Shown: positions 1 through 9,830, numbered from the stretch's first letter. The stretch is 64,000 nucleotides of DNA from Pseudomonas soli (GCF_900110655.1 NZ_FOEQ01000008.1:171902-235901); one strand, 5' to 3'. Translations and numbers: made by a program. The notes: generated from the letters alone by a model not told the origin.

Positions 1-32
1 CCCGATGCCGAATAACCGGCATCGGGTTTTTT
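1..32. terminator. Rho-independent terminator
   Basis: A perfect 10-bp stem (1-10 with 17-26) with a 6-nt loop is followed by six T residues (27-32). It would end a + strand gene lying left of the window. It also sits just beyond the 3' end of the minus-strand LysR gene, where it may act in the other direction. Confidence 0.85.
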
Positions 33-48
33 GTTGCCTGTGCAGGCC

Positions 49-930
49 TCAGATCTGTTCGAGCAACCAGCCACGAAACGCTCGCAACGATGGCAATGCC
101 TCGTTCCTGGGTGGATAGATCAGGTAGTAGCTACGCTGGCTGGCAAACGGTGTGCCCGGGCTGAACAGTTCGCCGCTGGCCAGTTCCTCCTGCACCAGGA
201 TCCTGGGCACCAGGCCAATGCCTATGCCTGCCCGAACCGCCTGTATCAAATGCGAGGTCAGCTCGAAACTTGGCCCAAGGCGCATCGCCCGGTGGGGCAG
301 GGCATGGTGGGAAAACCACTCGCCCCAGGCATGGGGGTTATTGGCGACGTTGAGCAGTACTTCCTCGCTGATCCTTTGCGGGCTCCATTGGCCATCCGCA
401 TTGGCTTCGGGCGGCAGGATCACCACCAATTCCTCGGCATGCAGGCGATGGCAGATCAGTCCGGGCAGGTCGTGGCTGGCAACGCCGATGGCCGCGTCGA
501 TTTCGCTAGTGTCGAAGTTGATGGCTTCGATACGTGAATGAATGTGTACCAGCATGCCGGGGTGAGCGCCGTAGAAGGCATGCAGGCGCGGTAGCAGCCA
601 TTTCGAGCCGAAGGTCGGCAGCGTTGCCAGGCGCAGGGTTCCGACGCCCGACTGATAGGCCAAGGCCTGCAGGGTGGCGCTGCGGATGCGCCCGAGGGCT
701 TCGCTGAGTTCGCGCTGGTAGAGGCGGCCGACGTCGGTCAGTTGCACCTGACGCCCCTCGCGGCGAAACAGGGTGAGCCCCAGCTGTTGCTCCAGTGCCT
801 GCACCTGCCGGCTCACCGCGCTCTGGGTCAGCGACAGCTCGGCGGCGGCGCGGGTATAGCTTTCATGCCGCGCGGCGGCCTCGAAAGCCAGAAGGAGCGA
901 CATCGAAGGGGTGAGGTGGCGGTAATTCAT
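49..930 (-). CDS. LysR-family transcriptional regulator
   Basis: 293 residues, the usual LysR length. The N-terminal winged HTH (about residues 5-65) contains the typical run FEAAARHESYTRAAAELSLT followed by SAVSRQVQALE and LGLTLFRREGR. The rest (about 90-290) is the periplasmic-binding-protein-like effector domain of the GcvA/AmpR-like subgroup. It is divergent from the YdiJ-type dehydrogenase across 151 bp, so it probably controls that gene and itself; this is inferred from position only. The ATG at 930 is the first Met fitting the family start; its ribosome binding site is weak. The effector cannot be read from sequence. Confidence 0.9.
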   Translation of the reverse strand: MNYRHLTPSMSLLLAFEAAARHESYTRAAAELSLTQSAVSRQVQALEQQLGLTLFRREGRQVQLTDVGRLYQRELSEALGRIRSATLQALAYQSGVGTLRLATLPTFGSKWLLPRLHAFYGAHPGMLVHIHSRIEAINFDTSEIDAAIGVASHDLPGLICHRLHAEELVVILPPEANADGQWSPQRISEEVLLNVANNPHAWGEWFSHHALPHRAMRLGPSFELTSHLIQAVRAGIGIGLVPRILVQEELASGELFSPGTPFASQRSYYLIYPPRNEALPSLRAFRGWLLEQI

Positions 931-1081
931 TCATAAAGCTCATCGATAGCGGCAGGAATATCCGTTTGCCCCTGGCGCGAAACTACAGGAACATTGACGT
1001 ATTCGAAATCCTCCCATGATCCATTCATGCCGGAGCGACAAGATTTCCGTGAATTAGCCGATATCAAAGAGGCATCCTTCG
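931..1081. promoter_or_regulatory. Divergent promoter region lysR / ydiJ-like
   Basis: 151 bp between two divergent starts, so it must hold both promoters and probably the LysR operator. I could not pick a convincing -35/-10 pair or T-N11-A box by eye. A purine-rich AGAGG lies about 9 nt before the + strand start at 1082. Confidence 0.5.
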
Positions 1082-4000
1082 ATGATCGCCCAGCTGCCGC
1101 CCCGCGCGCCCGCCGCCCAATACCCCGAATTCCTCGACGCCCTGAAGAACAGCGGCTTCCGTGGCCAGATCAGCGCCGACTACGGCACCCGCACCGTGCT
1201 GGCCACCGACAACTCGATCTACCAGCGCCTGCCCCAGGCGGCGGTGTTCCCGCTGGACGTCGACGACGTGGCGCGGGTCGCCACGCTGATGGCCGAGCCG
1301 CGTTTTCGTGACATCAAGCTGACCCCGCGTGGCGGCGGTACCGGCACCAACGGCCAGTCGCTGACCGACGGCATCGTCGTCGACCTGTCGCGGCATATGA
1401 ACAGCATCCTTGAAATCAACGTTGAGCAACGCTGGGTTCGGGTGCAGGCGGGTGTGGTCAAGGACCAGCTGAATGCCGCGCTCAAGCCCCACGGGCTGTT
1501 CTTCGCCCCGGAGCTGTCCACCTCCAACCGCGCCACCGTCGGCGGCATGATCAACACCGACGCCAGTGGCCAGGGCAGCTGCACCTACGGCAAGACCCGC
1601 GACCACGTGCTCGAATTGCACAGCGTGCTGCTCGGCGGTGAGCGCCTGCACAGCCTGCCGATCGACGATGCGGCGCTGGAGCAGGCCTGCGCCGCCCCAG
1701 GCCGGGTCGGCGAGGTGTACCGCATGGCCCGCGAGATCCAGGAAACCCAGGGCGAGTTGATCGAGAGCACCTTCCCCAAGCTCAACCGCTGCCTGACCGG
1801 CTACGACCTGGCGCACCTACGCGACGATCAGGGCCGCTTCAACCTCAACAGCGTGCTGTGCGGGGCCGAGGGCTCGCTGGGCTATGTGGTCGAGGCCAAG
1901 CTCAATGTGTTGCCGATCCCCAAGTACGCGGTGCTGGTCAACGTACGCTACACCAGCTTCATGGACGCCCTACGCGACGCCAATGCGCTGATGGCGCACA
2001 AGCCGCTGTCGATCGAGACCGTAGACTCCAAGGTGCTGATGCTGGCGATGAAGGACATCGTCTGGCACAGCGTCGCCGAATACTTCCCGGCCGACCCCGA
2101 GCGCCCGACCCTGGGCATCAACCTGGTGGAGTTCTGCGGTGACGAACCGGACGAGGTCAACGCCAGGGTCCAGGCCTTCGTCGCGCACCTGCAGGCGGAC
2201 AAGAGTGTCGAGCGCCTGGGCCACACCCTCGCCGAAGGCGCCGAAGCGGTGACCCGCGTCTATGTGATGCGTAAGCGCTCAGTAGGGCTGCTGGGCAACG
2301 TAGAGGGTGAAGTGCGCCCGCAGCCGTTCGTCGAGGACACCGCGGTTCCGCCGGAGCAACTGGCCGATTACATTGCCGACTTCCGTGCATTGCTCGATGG
2401 CTATGGCCTGGCCTACGGCATGTTCGGCCATGTCGATGCCGGTGTGCTGCACGTGCGCCCGGCGCTGGACATGAAAGACCCGGCCCAGGCCGCGCTGGTC
2501 AAGCCGATCTCCGATGCCGTGGCGGCGCTGACCAAGAGCTATGGGGGCCTGCTGTGGGGCGAGCACGGCAAGGGCCTGCGCTCGGAGTACGTGCCGGAGT
2601 ACTTCGGCGAGCTGTACCCGGCGCTGCAGCGGCTCAAGGGCGCGTTCGACCCGCACAACCAGCTCAACCCGGGCAAGATCTGCACCCCACCGGACAGCGC
2701 CGAAGGCCTGACCTCGGTGGATGGCGTGACCCTGCGCGGCGACCTGGACCGCAGCATCGATGAGCGCGTGTGGCAGAGCTTCGGCAGCGCAGTGCACTGC
2801 AACGGCAACGGCGCCTGCTACAACTACGACCCCAACGACGCCATGTGCCCGTCGTGGAAGGCCACCCGCGAACGCCAGCACTCGCCCAAGGGCCGTGCCT
2901 CGCTGATCCGTGAGTGGCTGCGCCTGCAGGGCGAGGCGAACATCGATGTGCTCGCCGCCGCCCAGCGCAAGGCCTCCTGGCTCAAGGGGTTGCCGGCGCG
3001 GCTGCGCAACAGCCGTGCGCAACGGCAGGGGCAGCACGACTTCTCCCACGAGGTGTACGACGCCATGGCCGGTTGCCTGGCGTGCAAGTCCTGCGCGGGG
3101 CAGTGCCCGATCAAGGTCAACGTGCCGGATTTCCGCTCACGCTTCCTCGAGCTGTATCACGGCCGCTACCAGCGTCCGCTGCGCGACTACCTGATCGGCT
3201 CGCTGGAGTTCACCATCCCGTACCTGGCTCATGCGCCGGGCCTGTACAACGCGGTGATGGGCTCGAAGTGGGTGAGCAGGCTGCTGGCGGACAAGGTCGG
3301 CATGGTCGACAGCCCGCTGATCAGTCGTTTCAACTTCCAGGCCACCCTGACCCGTTGCCGGGTTCAGGTTGCCAGCGTGCCCGCGCTGCGTGAGCTGACC
3401 CCGGCCCAGCGCGAGCGCAGCATCGTGCTGGTGCAGGACGCCTTCACGCGCTATTTCGAGACGCCACTGCTGGCCTCGTTCATCGAGCTGGCCCATCGCC
3501 TGGGGCACAAGGTGTTCCTCGCGCCCTACAGCGCCAACGGCAAGCCGCTGCATGTGCAGGGTTTTCTCGGTGCCTTCGCCAAGGCGGCGGTCCGCAACGC
3601 CACCCAGCTCAAGGCCTTGGCCGACTGCGGCGTGCCGCTGGTGGGGTTGGACCCAGCGATGACCCTGGTCTATCGCCAGGAGTACCAGAAGGTCGATGGC
3701 GTGGAGTGCCCGTCGGTACTGCTGCCCCAGGAGTGGCTGATGAACGTGCTGCCCGAGCAGGCGCCGTTCAAGGCCGACAGCTTCCGCCTGATGGCCCACT
3801 GCACCGAGAAGACCAATGTGCCGGCCAGTACCAGGCAGTGGGAGCAGGTATTCGCCCGCCTGGGGTTGAAGCTGGTCACCGAGGCCACCGGCTGCTGCGG
3901 TATGTCTGGTACCTATGGGCACGAGGCGCGTAACCAGGAGGTCTCGAAGACCATCTTCGAGCAGTCTTGGGCGACCAAGCTGGACAAGGCGGGGGAGGCC

Positions 4001-4099
4001 CTGGCGACTGGGTATTCATGCCGCAGCCAGGTCAAGCGCATGACCGAGAAGCAACTGCGCCACCCGCTGGAGGTAGTGCTGCAGTTCGCGCAGCGCTAG
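1082..4099 (+). CDS. ydiJ: FAD-binding and (Fe-S)-binding oxidoreductase, YdiJ type (probable D-2-hydroxyglutarate dehydrogenase)
   Basis: 1005 residues, close to E. coli YdiJ (about 1018). The N-terminal half is a PCMH-type FAD-binding domain: GGGTGTNGQSL near residue 90 and ATVGGMINTDASGQG near 150. It is followed by a D-lactate/2-hydroxyacid dehydrogenase-type C-terminal FAD domain with GMFGHVDAGVLHVRP near 450. The C-terminal part has a ferredoxin-like cluster motif C665-x2-C668-x2-C671-x3-C675-P and a CCG-type cysteine motif (GCCG at about 937). YdiJ-family proteins have been reported to oxidise D-2-hydroxyglutarate; that substrate is an inference here. It is transcribed away from a LysR regulator and ends in a hairpin and a REP pair. 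Confidence 0.88.
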   Translation: MIAQLPPRAPAAQYPEFLDALKNSGFRGQISADYGTRTVLATDNSIYQRLPQAAVFPLDVDDVARVATLMAEPRFRDIKLTPRGGGTGTNGQSLTDGIVVDLSRHMNSILEINVEQRWVRVQAGVVKDQLNAALKPHGLFFAPELSTSNRATVGGMINTDASGQGSCTYGKTRDHVLELHSVLLGGERLHSLPIDDAALEQACAAPGRVGEVYRMAREIQETQGELIESTFPKLNRCLTGYDLAHLRDDQGRFNLNSVLCGAEGSLGYVVEAKLNVLPIPKYAVLVNVRYTSFMDALRDANALMAHKPLSIETVDSKVLMLAMKDIVWHSVAEYFPADPERPTLGINLVEFCGDEPDEVNARVQAFVAHLQADKSVERLGHTLAEGAEAVTRVYVMRKRSVGLLGNVEGEVRPQPFVEDTAVPPEQLADYIADFRALLDGYGLAYGMFGHVDAGVLHVRPALDMKDPAQAALVKPISDAVAALTKSYGGLLWGEHGKGLRSEYVPEYFGELYPALQRLKGAFDPHNQLNPGKICTPPDSAEGLTSVDGVTLRGDLDRSIDERVWQSFGSAVHCNGNGACYNYDPNDAMCPSWKATRERQHSPKGRASLIREWLRLQGEANIDVLAAAQRKASWLKGLPARLRNSRAQRQGQHDFSHEVYDAMAGCLACKSCAGQCPIKVNVPDFRSRFLELYHGRYQRPLRDYLIGSLEFTIPYLAHAPGLYNAVMGSKWVSRLLADKVGMVDSPLISRFNFQATLTRCRVQVASVPALRELTPAQRERSIVLVQDAFTRYFETPLLASFIELAHRLGHKVFLAPYSANGKPLHVQGFLGAFAKAAVRNATQLKALADCGVPLVGLDPAMTLVYRQEYQKVDGVECPSVLLPQEWLMNVLPEQAPFKADSFRLMAHCTEKTNVPASTRQWEQVFARLGLKLVTEATGCCGMSGTYGHEARNQEVSKTIFEQSWATKLDKAGEALATGYSCRSQVKRMTEKQLRHPLEVVLQFAQR

Positions 4100-4110
4100 T
4101 GATATTGTCG

Positions 4111-4127
4111 GGGCCGCTATGCGGCCC
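4111..4127 (+). terminator. Hairpin after ydiJ-like gene
   Basis: A 7-bp perfect GC stem (4111-4117 / 4121-4127) with a 3-nt loop lies 11 bp after the stop codon. There is no T-tract, so it may be a weak terminator or an mRNA 3'-end stabiliser. Confidence 0.45.
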
Positions 4128-4128
4128 A

Positions 4129-4209
4129 ATCGCCGGCAAGCCGGCTCCCACTCTGATCGCATAAGCCCGAGACATGCGCTAACCCTGTGGGAGCCGGCTT
4201 GCTGGCGAT
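4129..4209. repeat. REP pair (BIME-like inverted repeat)
   Basis: Two nearly complementary 22-nt arms, 4129-4150 and 4188-4209, carry the GCCGGCAAGCCGGCTCCCA-type sequence common in P. putida genomes, in opposite orientation with a 37-nt spacer. It sits between convergent genes. Confidence 0.8.
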
Positions 4210-4233
4210 TAGGCCGGTGAAGCTACAGCCGAA

Positions 4234-5436
4234 TCAGGATTGATGTGCACTTTGGCGCATCCGCCGCGCCTGGCGATACAGGTACAGGCTCAGCACCAGC
4301 CCGCACGCCGCCGCCCCAGCCGCAAACAGGAACATCGAGGCAAAGCCGAAGCCAGCCGCAACGGCGCCCACCAACGGTCCGGTGATGCCCAGCGACAGGT
4401 CGATGAACAGCGAGTAGGCCCCCACCGCCGCGCCGCGGTTGGCCGCCGATACCTGGTTGACCGCCTCCACCCCCAGTGCCGGGAACACCAGCGAGAACCC
4501 GAAACCGCTCAACGCTGCACCCGCCAGGGCCAATCCGGGCGTCGGCGCCAGCCATAGCATCAGCAATCCCAGGGTTTCCACCGACAGGCAGGCGACAGCG
4601 ACGCGAAAACCGCCGATACGGTTGATCAGGTGGCCAAACAGCAGTCGTGCACAGATGAAGCTGGCGCCGAACAGGCTCAAGGTCAGTGCGGCGTCTGGCC
4701 AATCGCGGCTGGCATAGTACAGCGTGATGAAGGTGGCGATGGTGCCGAAGCCGATCGAGCCCAGGGCCAGGCCAGCTCCATGGGGGAACACTTTTCCCAG
4801 CACCCGCAGGAACGGCAGGCGAACGCCGGCGACCACCGGCGCGGCGCGTTTGGGCCAGGCCAGCAGCAAGCCGAGCGCGCCCAGCAGGATGATGCTCGCG
4901 CCCATGCTCCACAGGCCCAGTTGCTTGACCATCAGCACCCCCAGTGGCGCGCCGATGGCCAGTGCGCCATAACTGGCGATGCCATTCCACGAAATGACCT
5001 TGGCAGTGTTCTGCGAGCCGACCCGCCCGATCCCCCAGCCGATTGAACCCGATCCCACCAGGCTTTCGGCGCTGCCCAACACCAGGCGGCCGACGAACAG
5101 GCAAGCCAGGCTCATCCAGGGCAGGTGGGTAAGGAAGCTGCAGGCCAGCATCAAAACGCCGCTCAGGCCGCAGCCGAACAGGCCGTACATGACCGCTTTC
5201 TTGCTACCGAGGTTATCGATGACGCGGCTGGCGGTGGGGCGGCTGAGCAGGGTGGCCAGGTACTGCACACTGATCACCAGGCCCGCAATCACGGTACTGA
5301 AACCCAGTTCGTTGTGTACGTAGCCGGGCAGCACGGCCAGCGGAATGCCGATGCTCAGGTAGCCGATGAAGGTGAACAGGACAATGGCGACCACCTGGGG
5401 CGTGGTCGCGAGGGATGAAGGCCGATGCTCGGGCAT
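4234..5436 (-). CDS. MFS transporter, YfcJ/YhhS-like
   Basis: 400 residues with about 12 hydrophobic segments. The first half resembles E. coli YfcJ: GIPLAVLPGYVHNELG near residue 25, a cytoplasmic loop with SRPTASRVIDNLGSKKAV, and WNGIASYGALAIGAPLG near 155. The family consists of proton-driven exporters of poorly defined sugars or drugs at the inner membrane. The ATG at 5436 is chosen because the longer frame upstream lacks family sequence. The region before the start contains a 12-bp palindrome (5441-5452). It lies downstream of the giant toxin-like gene on the same strand, 125 bp apart, so co-transcription is possible but unproven. Confidence 0.85.
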   Translation of the reverse strand: MPEHRPSSLATTPQVVAIVLFTFIGYLSIGIPLAVLPGYVHNELGFSTVIAGLVISVQYLATLLSRPTASRVIDNLGSKKAVMYGLFGCGLSGVLMLACSFLTHLPWMSLACLFVGRLVLGSAESLVGSGSIGWGIGRVGSQNTAKVISWNGIASYGALAIGAPLGVLMVKQLGLWSMGASIILLGALGLLLAWPKRAAPVVAGVRLPFLRVLGKVFPHGAGLALGSIGFGTIATFITLYYASRDWPDAALTLSLFGASFICARLLFGHLINRIGGFRVAVACLSVETLGLLMLWLAPTPGLALAGAALSGFGFSLVFPALGVEAVNQVSAANRGAAVGAYSLFIDLSLGITGPLVGAVAAGFGFASMFLFAAGAAACGLVLSLYLYRQARRMRQSAHQS

Positions 5437-5440
5437 GAGA

Positions 5441-5452
5441 GGTTCCGGAACC
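5441..5452. promoter_or_regulatory. 12-bp perfect palindrome at the MFS start
   Basis: GGTTCCGGAACC lies 4 bp upstream of the start codon of the MFS gene, where a ribosome binding site would be expected. It could be a repressor operator or a translation-blocking hairpin. No known consensus recognised. Confidence 0.3.
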
Positions 5453-5561
5453 GATAAAGCGAATGCCGGGACATCATAGCCGCGCAGGCCAAGGTTTGTA
5501 GATGAAGGATTTCGTTGGAAGCGATGGCCGCCTTGACCACCGCCAGATTCTCTCGCAAGCG

Positions 5562-8500
5562 TCAGTTGTTGTACGGCAGCAGCCAACTGACGCTGAACTC
5601 GGCATTCGGGTAGTCAAGGCGTAGGCGGGGGAGGACAAAGCCGCCACAGGAGCGGCAAGTATCCATCAGGGTGAAGACCTTGATGCTGGCCACGTCGTCG
5701 GGCCGGTTGAGAAGGTCCTGATTGATCGTCGAGGCGATCAGGCGCTCGGAGTCCAGGTGGCGGCGGTGGTTCCTGATGGTCAGCCAGTTGGCGCGTCGCA
5801 ATACCGGGAGATGAGTGAAGCGTGGGTCCGGGTCCACCCCCTGCATGCGTGCGCGGGCGTCGATGTAGTCGATAGGTGGATGCTGGCCGGGCGCAGGGGT
5901 GGTGACAATGATTCCCCTTCTGGCCCGGCCGCCGGAAAGTGCGAAGTACACGCGGCGATTGCCGTTGCCGAAGGTGACTGTGGCGAAGGCCAGGTTGGCG
6001 CCCGACAGATGTTGCTTCAATTGTTCCATGCCGTCATCAGTGAGCATCTGGGCTAGGGTCATCGGGGCGTACTCGGCACGTGTGCCTGAGGCCGGCAGCA
6101 ACCGATTGAGGATGCCGTTTACATGCAATTGCTCCACGGTGGTGAACCTGGCCAGGTTATGGAAGCGGGGGATGATTGATTTGTTCAGCCCCATCACGTC
6201 GGTGAGTGAAAAACCGGCCAGGCCATCCTGGGCATGGGCTGATGTCAGAATATTACGTGCGAAGAGTGGGTACTGCGATTCCTCCATTTGGTCGAGCGCA
6301 CTATGCAGGGCGGTCGGCCCGGTGGGGGGCGCGGTGCGTCGCTGGTGGCGCATCCAGTCGCGCAACAAGCCTGCGAGGTTGTCGATGTCTTGTTGCAGGT
6401 CAGGTCGAGAGGCCACTATTCGATAGGTTTCGCTGACGTCAAGATACTGGGTGATGGCGTCGAGGTTAGTGACCCGGGTGAATGTCAGGCGTGTGCTTTG
6501 CTCTGGCACGGGATATCGGGTAGGGCTCAGCGTGCCATTTAGCAGGGCTGCTACCTGACTGCGTTGCCAAGCCTCGAAATCGAAAGGTGTGCCATAGAAT
6601 ACGCCGGTATCGGCTTCGACCAGCAACCAGTCCCGATCGCGATAGTGTACGCGAGCACCGCGCAAGGTACGCCGATCAGCGAGCACTCGGCTCAGCCTGC
6701 CAAGCCTTACGGGTGGGCAATGGCCGGTGAGCAGCGCGACTTGGTCGGCTGTCATGGAGGCGGGTAGGCCAAACCAGTGCTCGCTCAGGGGGTAGCCAGG
6801 CACTCCCTCGTTGTAACAGTGCGCAATGTTGGGTAACCCCATCAAATCGGCGTCTTCATCACTCAACGGTTTGAGAATCAAGCGTTGGGTGTGGCGGCCC
6901 CTGTTGGGCATCACTTCCTCGGTGTACTGCACCAGCCGGTTCTCCCTGATCATGACGTGGGCAACGCTATCGCTGTTCGCGCCGTTCGCCCGGTAGGTGA
7001 TCGGTACTGGTTCGATGCGAATGGTCTCGAATGCCCGGCTGACCTGCTGGCCGTACGCTGGCGTGCCGGCTTGGTTGGCAACAGGCGCCAGCTGTATCGC
7101 AATCCCCTGTGGTGGCGCGTCGGGGTAAGGGGGGGGCAGGCGCACAGGGGGCTGTGACCACAGCAATGGCGTCTGTGGTACACGCTGGGCCAAGCCTGCG
7201 GATTGACCGATCCGGTGGCGGTAGGCGACACCATTGATGATTGCGTCTACATGATCAGGGTCGCGGAGGATAAAGATCGGGTAGACCACCGGGTTGGACG
7301 TCTTGTCCCAGGCCCGGGTGATATCCTCGCCTTCGCCGAGCAGCAGCGTGATGACATCGGGTTTATGGCCGGGTAGCAGTTTTTCTTGAGGGAGTACTGC
7401 GCCGAGCTGTGCGCGGGCACTCTCATCGAGGGCGCCGCTCCAGCTTCCGGAGCCTGCGCCATGGCGATACAGCTTGGCGGGTATCGGCTGGTCTTTCCAG
7501 TACCTGGCGGCTTGCAGCATTCCAAGGCGCATGGCGCTGGCGCTCTTGCCGGCCATACCATATAGCCTCGCCAGGGGCCTTATGATGCGCCCACCGAGGG
7601 CAAATGTTGAGCCCAGGGCGCCAAGGGCGTCCAAGCCGCAGCTCAGGGCTTCGGTACCACTGCGAACGTCCGCGCAGCTGAGTCCTGGCACACTGTTGGA
7701 GAGCAGTCTTAACAGATAGCGCCCCGTGCTGTCCTTGCGCTTTTCGGCAAGAAAAAGTTCGAGAGGCGTTGCGCCCTTGCCGCTGCTGTAAAGCTCATCG
7801 CGGTTCCCCAGGGCCACCGAAGTGGCGTAACAGCGGGCCAGTGCCTGCAACCGGTCTTCGTTCGGTGCACTGGCCAGCGCGACAGTTTCTGCAATGGAGC
7901 TGGTGTGCCAGGGGAGATCGACTTCGTTGTACTCCCGGTAGTCGAAATGAAGTGTTGCGGTCCATACCGCGCGCCGCTGTGCGGTAACGACGTGGCGGCG
8001 CCATTTCAATGTTTCCGGAAACAGTTCATAAAGGGTATCTGCCGCCTCCCCGGGAAGATAGACGACTATCCCTTGGGTGCCGATTTCTGGCTTCCAGTCA
8101 GAGGCCGGCGAGTGTTCCTGCCTGGGAATGCCGCCTTTGACAGGACCTATGTAGGTCGGCCAAGTGACCGCATGGCACTGCCACCTGCCGTCACGCAATT
8201 GGCGCTGAGCCGTTTGCGGAAGATGGCGCAGCAAGCGGTGCATCATGTCTTCGTAGACTGCCTGGGCGCGTCGTTGCCACGCCTTGAATTCATGGTCGTA
8301 GAGTGCCGTGGCGTCAGGCAGTTTGCTGTGCTGGTAGCCAGCGCCGTGGTCCAGATAAGCGTTGAGGTGCAACTGTTTGTCCGCATTTCTGCTGTCAGGC
8401 GCGATCCCCGCCTGGCGTAGTTGCCAGCTGGCAAGATCGAAACGATCAGGCAGGTCCCGCAAGCTTTCTCGATCCCACGCAATGAGGTAGTGGTCATAAG

Positions 8501-9830
8501 CCTGTTGCCAGTGTGATTGCGACCATGGCGGCGACTCGGTGAGGATACCCTGCAACTGCGCCCACTCAGCGAGGGTTTGGGCCAGAACCCGTTCGAACAC
8601 CGCGGTGTCCTTCTCAGGCAGGTTGGTGGCGCCCTCCGCAGCGTCGAAGGTCACCGGTTTGCGCCGGGCCTGCAACAGGTAGGCGCCTTGGCGCAGGTTG
8701 GCCCAGCGCAAGTCGGGCTCATACAGATAGTCAGGGGAGTCATCGTCGATCAGCAATTCTGGCGCGAAACGGCGTATCAGCAGTTCGGCGGCGATTTCCG
8801 CCATGGCGGGTACACCGCCGAGATGCATGTAGAGACTGTTGACCAGGTCGAGCCGAATCTCGCTGAAGTGTTCGTACTTGTTATGGGCATTGAACAGCTC
8901 GAAATCCAGAATGTGGCCTGGTCGGCGCTGCTCCGCTGGATAGAGTGCATCGATCAGCGCCTGCTCAGCGAGGGCGCGATGCAGTGCAGCGGTTGTCGGG
9001 GTGTAGTCCCCTTGGGCTGCCGTCGCCAGGCGCTGGCCCAGGCGTTCGAAAGCTCTGGCGCCAAGCAGCGCTTCGACGACCTGTCCAGGCGGTGCATTCA
9101 GGGCCGAACCGTCCATTGCGATGCGCCCAGAAGGGTTCGCCAGCCCGCCCGCCTCGCGCTCGCGAGTGGTGGGATGCCTGTATCGCAATCCTTGGTAGTA
9201 GAACGACGCCTGCGCTTGGTTGAGCAGCTTTTCGAACAGGCTGCTGCCGGGAGCATGTGCGAACAGGTGGCCGGCGAGGAGCGGGAGATCAAGGTACTTG
9301 CTGGTTTCCAGGGGGGCGTGCCAGCCGCGGTTGGATGCTGCGGTCAGTTGGCCGCGAAGCAGCAGCGTTGCTATGAGATAGGCGTCCGTCCGTCTGAGAC
9401 TCGGGTAATGGTGCCAAAGTGCTTGGCCAAAGCTGCAGACTGCATAAGAGGCGTCCAGATGCGCTCGTGGAAGCAGTTCGGGAAACTTGTGGGTGTCGGC
9501 GTCTTTGATGAGCTGTCTGGCCAAGCTTGCATAAAACAGCGCGCAATCGTCCAGGTTCACCTGCAGGGACGTTTCACGCCCTAGAAAATGATTAAGGTGC
9601 TGTTTAGCGCTGTCCTTGGCCAGAGCTGCATCCAGGGCGCCTTCAAGCTCCAGGTCAAGCAGCGTTGACGGGTAAAGTGCGCCAAGATCGAATGCTCGAT
9701 CAAAATGGTCGCTCAGTGAGGTGGCGACGTCTTGTGCGCCGGAAAGCTCACTGATGACAACGACCTGTGCCGGGGTAAGTGCGCGAATCCTAGCCCTTTC
9801 GGCAGAATCGAGGGTCGAGCGACGTGACAT
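5562..9830 (-). CDS. Giant DUF6543/dermonecrotic-toxin-like protein with C-terminal deaminase-fold domain
   Basis: 1422 residues starting at ATG 9830, which has a strong GGAGG six nt upstream. The long N-terminal and central parts are mostly helical and resemble the DUF6543 (dermonecrotic toxin) proteins common in fluorescent pseudomonads. There is no signal peptide. The last about 190 residues look like a bacterial toxin deaminase domain (BURPS668_1122-like): several beta strands, then D1360-S-E1362, a helix, a strand, and C1392-x2-C1395 in the context DTCRSCGGF, then a helix and YPN followed by a final strand. In this fold D/H-x-E and C-x2-C bind zinc and E1362 would be the proton shuttle. 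The proline usually before the first Cys is Thr here. The substrate (nucleoside, nucleic acid or other) is unknown. No immunity gene or dedicated secretion gene is evident next to it. The DUF6543 assignment is from general resemblance; the deaminase call rests on visible motifs. Confidence 0.75.
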   Translation of the reverse strand: MSRRSTLDSAERARIRALTPAQVVVISELSGAQDVATSLSDHFDRAFDLGALYPSTLLDLELEGALDAALAKDSAKQHLNHFLGRETSLQVNLDDCALFYASLARQLIKDADTHKFPELLPRAHLDASYAVCSFGQALWHHYPSLRRTDAYLIATLLLRGQLTAASNRGWHAPLETSKYLDLPLLAGHLFAHAPGSSLFEKLLNQAQASFYYQGLRYRHPTTREREAGGLANPSGRIAMDGSALNAPPGQVVEALLGARAFERLGQRLATAAQGDYTPTTAALHRALAEQALIDALYPAEQRRPGHILDFELFNAHNKYEHFSEIRLDLVNSLYMHLGGVPAMAEIAAELLIRRFAPELLIDDDSPDYLYEPDLRWANLRQGAYLLQARRKPVTFDAAEGATNLPEKDTAVFERVLAQTLAEWAQLQGILTESPPWSQSHWQQAYDHYLIAWDRESLRDLPDRFDLASWQLRQAGIAPDSRNADKQLHLNAYLDHGAGYQHSKLPDATALYDHEFKAWQRRAQAVYEDMMHRLLRHLPQTAQRQLRDGRWQCHAVTWPTYIGPVKGGIPRQEHSPASDWKPEIGTQGIVVYLPGEAADTLYELFPETLKWRRHVVTAQRRAVWTATLHFDYREYNEVDLPWHTSSIAETVALASAPNEDRLQALARCYATSVALGNRDELYSSGKGATPLELFLAEKRKDSTGRYLLRLLSNSVPGLSCADVRSGTEALSCGLDALGALGSTFALGGRIIRPLARLYGMAGKSASAMRLGMLQAARYWKDQPIPAKLYRHGAGSGSWSGALDESARAQLGAVLPQEKLLPGHKPDVITLLLGEGEDITRAWDKTSNPVVYPIFILRDPDHVDAIINGVAYRHRIGQSAGLAQRVPQTPLLWSQPPVRLPPPYPDAPPQGIAIQLAPVANQAGTPAYGQQVSRAFETIRIEPVPITYRANGANSDSVAHVMIRENRLVQYTEEVMPNRGRHTQRLILKPLSDEDADLMGLPNIAHCYNEGVPGYPLSEHWFGLPASMTADQVALLTGHCPPVRLGRLSRVLADRRTLRGARVHYRDRDWLLVEADTGVFYGTPFDFEAWQRSQVAALLNGTLSPTRYPVPEQSTRLTFTRVTNLDAITQYLDVSETYRIVASRPDLQQDIDNLAGLLRDWMRHQRRTAPPTGPTALHSALDQMEESQYPLFARNILTSAHAQDGLAGFSLTDVMGLNKSIIPRFHNLARFTTVEQLHVNGILNRLLPASGTRAEYAPMTLAQMLTDDGMEQLKQHLSGANLAFATVTFGNGNRRVYFALSGGRARRGIIVTTPAPGQHPPIDYIDARARMQGVDPDPRFTHLPVLRRANWLTIRNHRRHLDSERLIASTINQDLLNRPDDVASIKVFTLMDTCRSCGGFVLPRLRLDYPNAEFSVSWLLPYNN

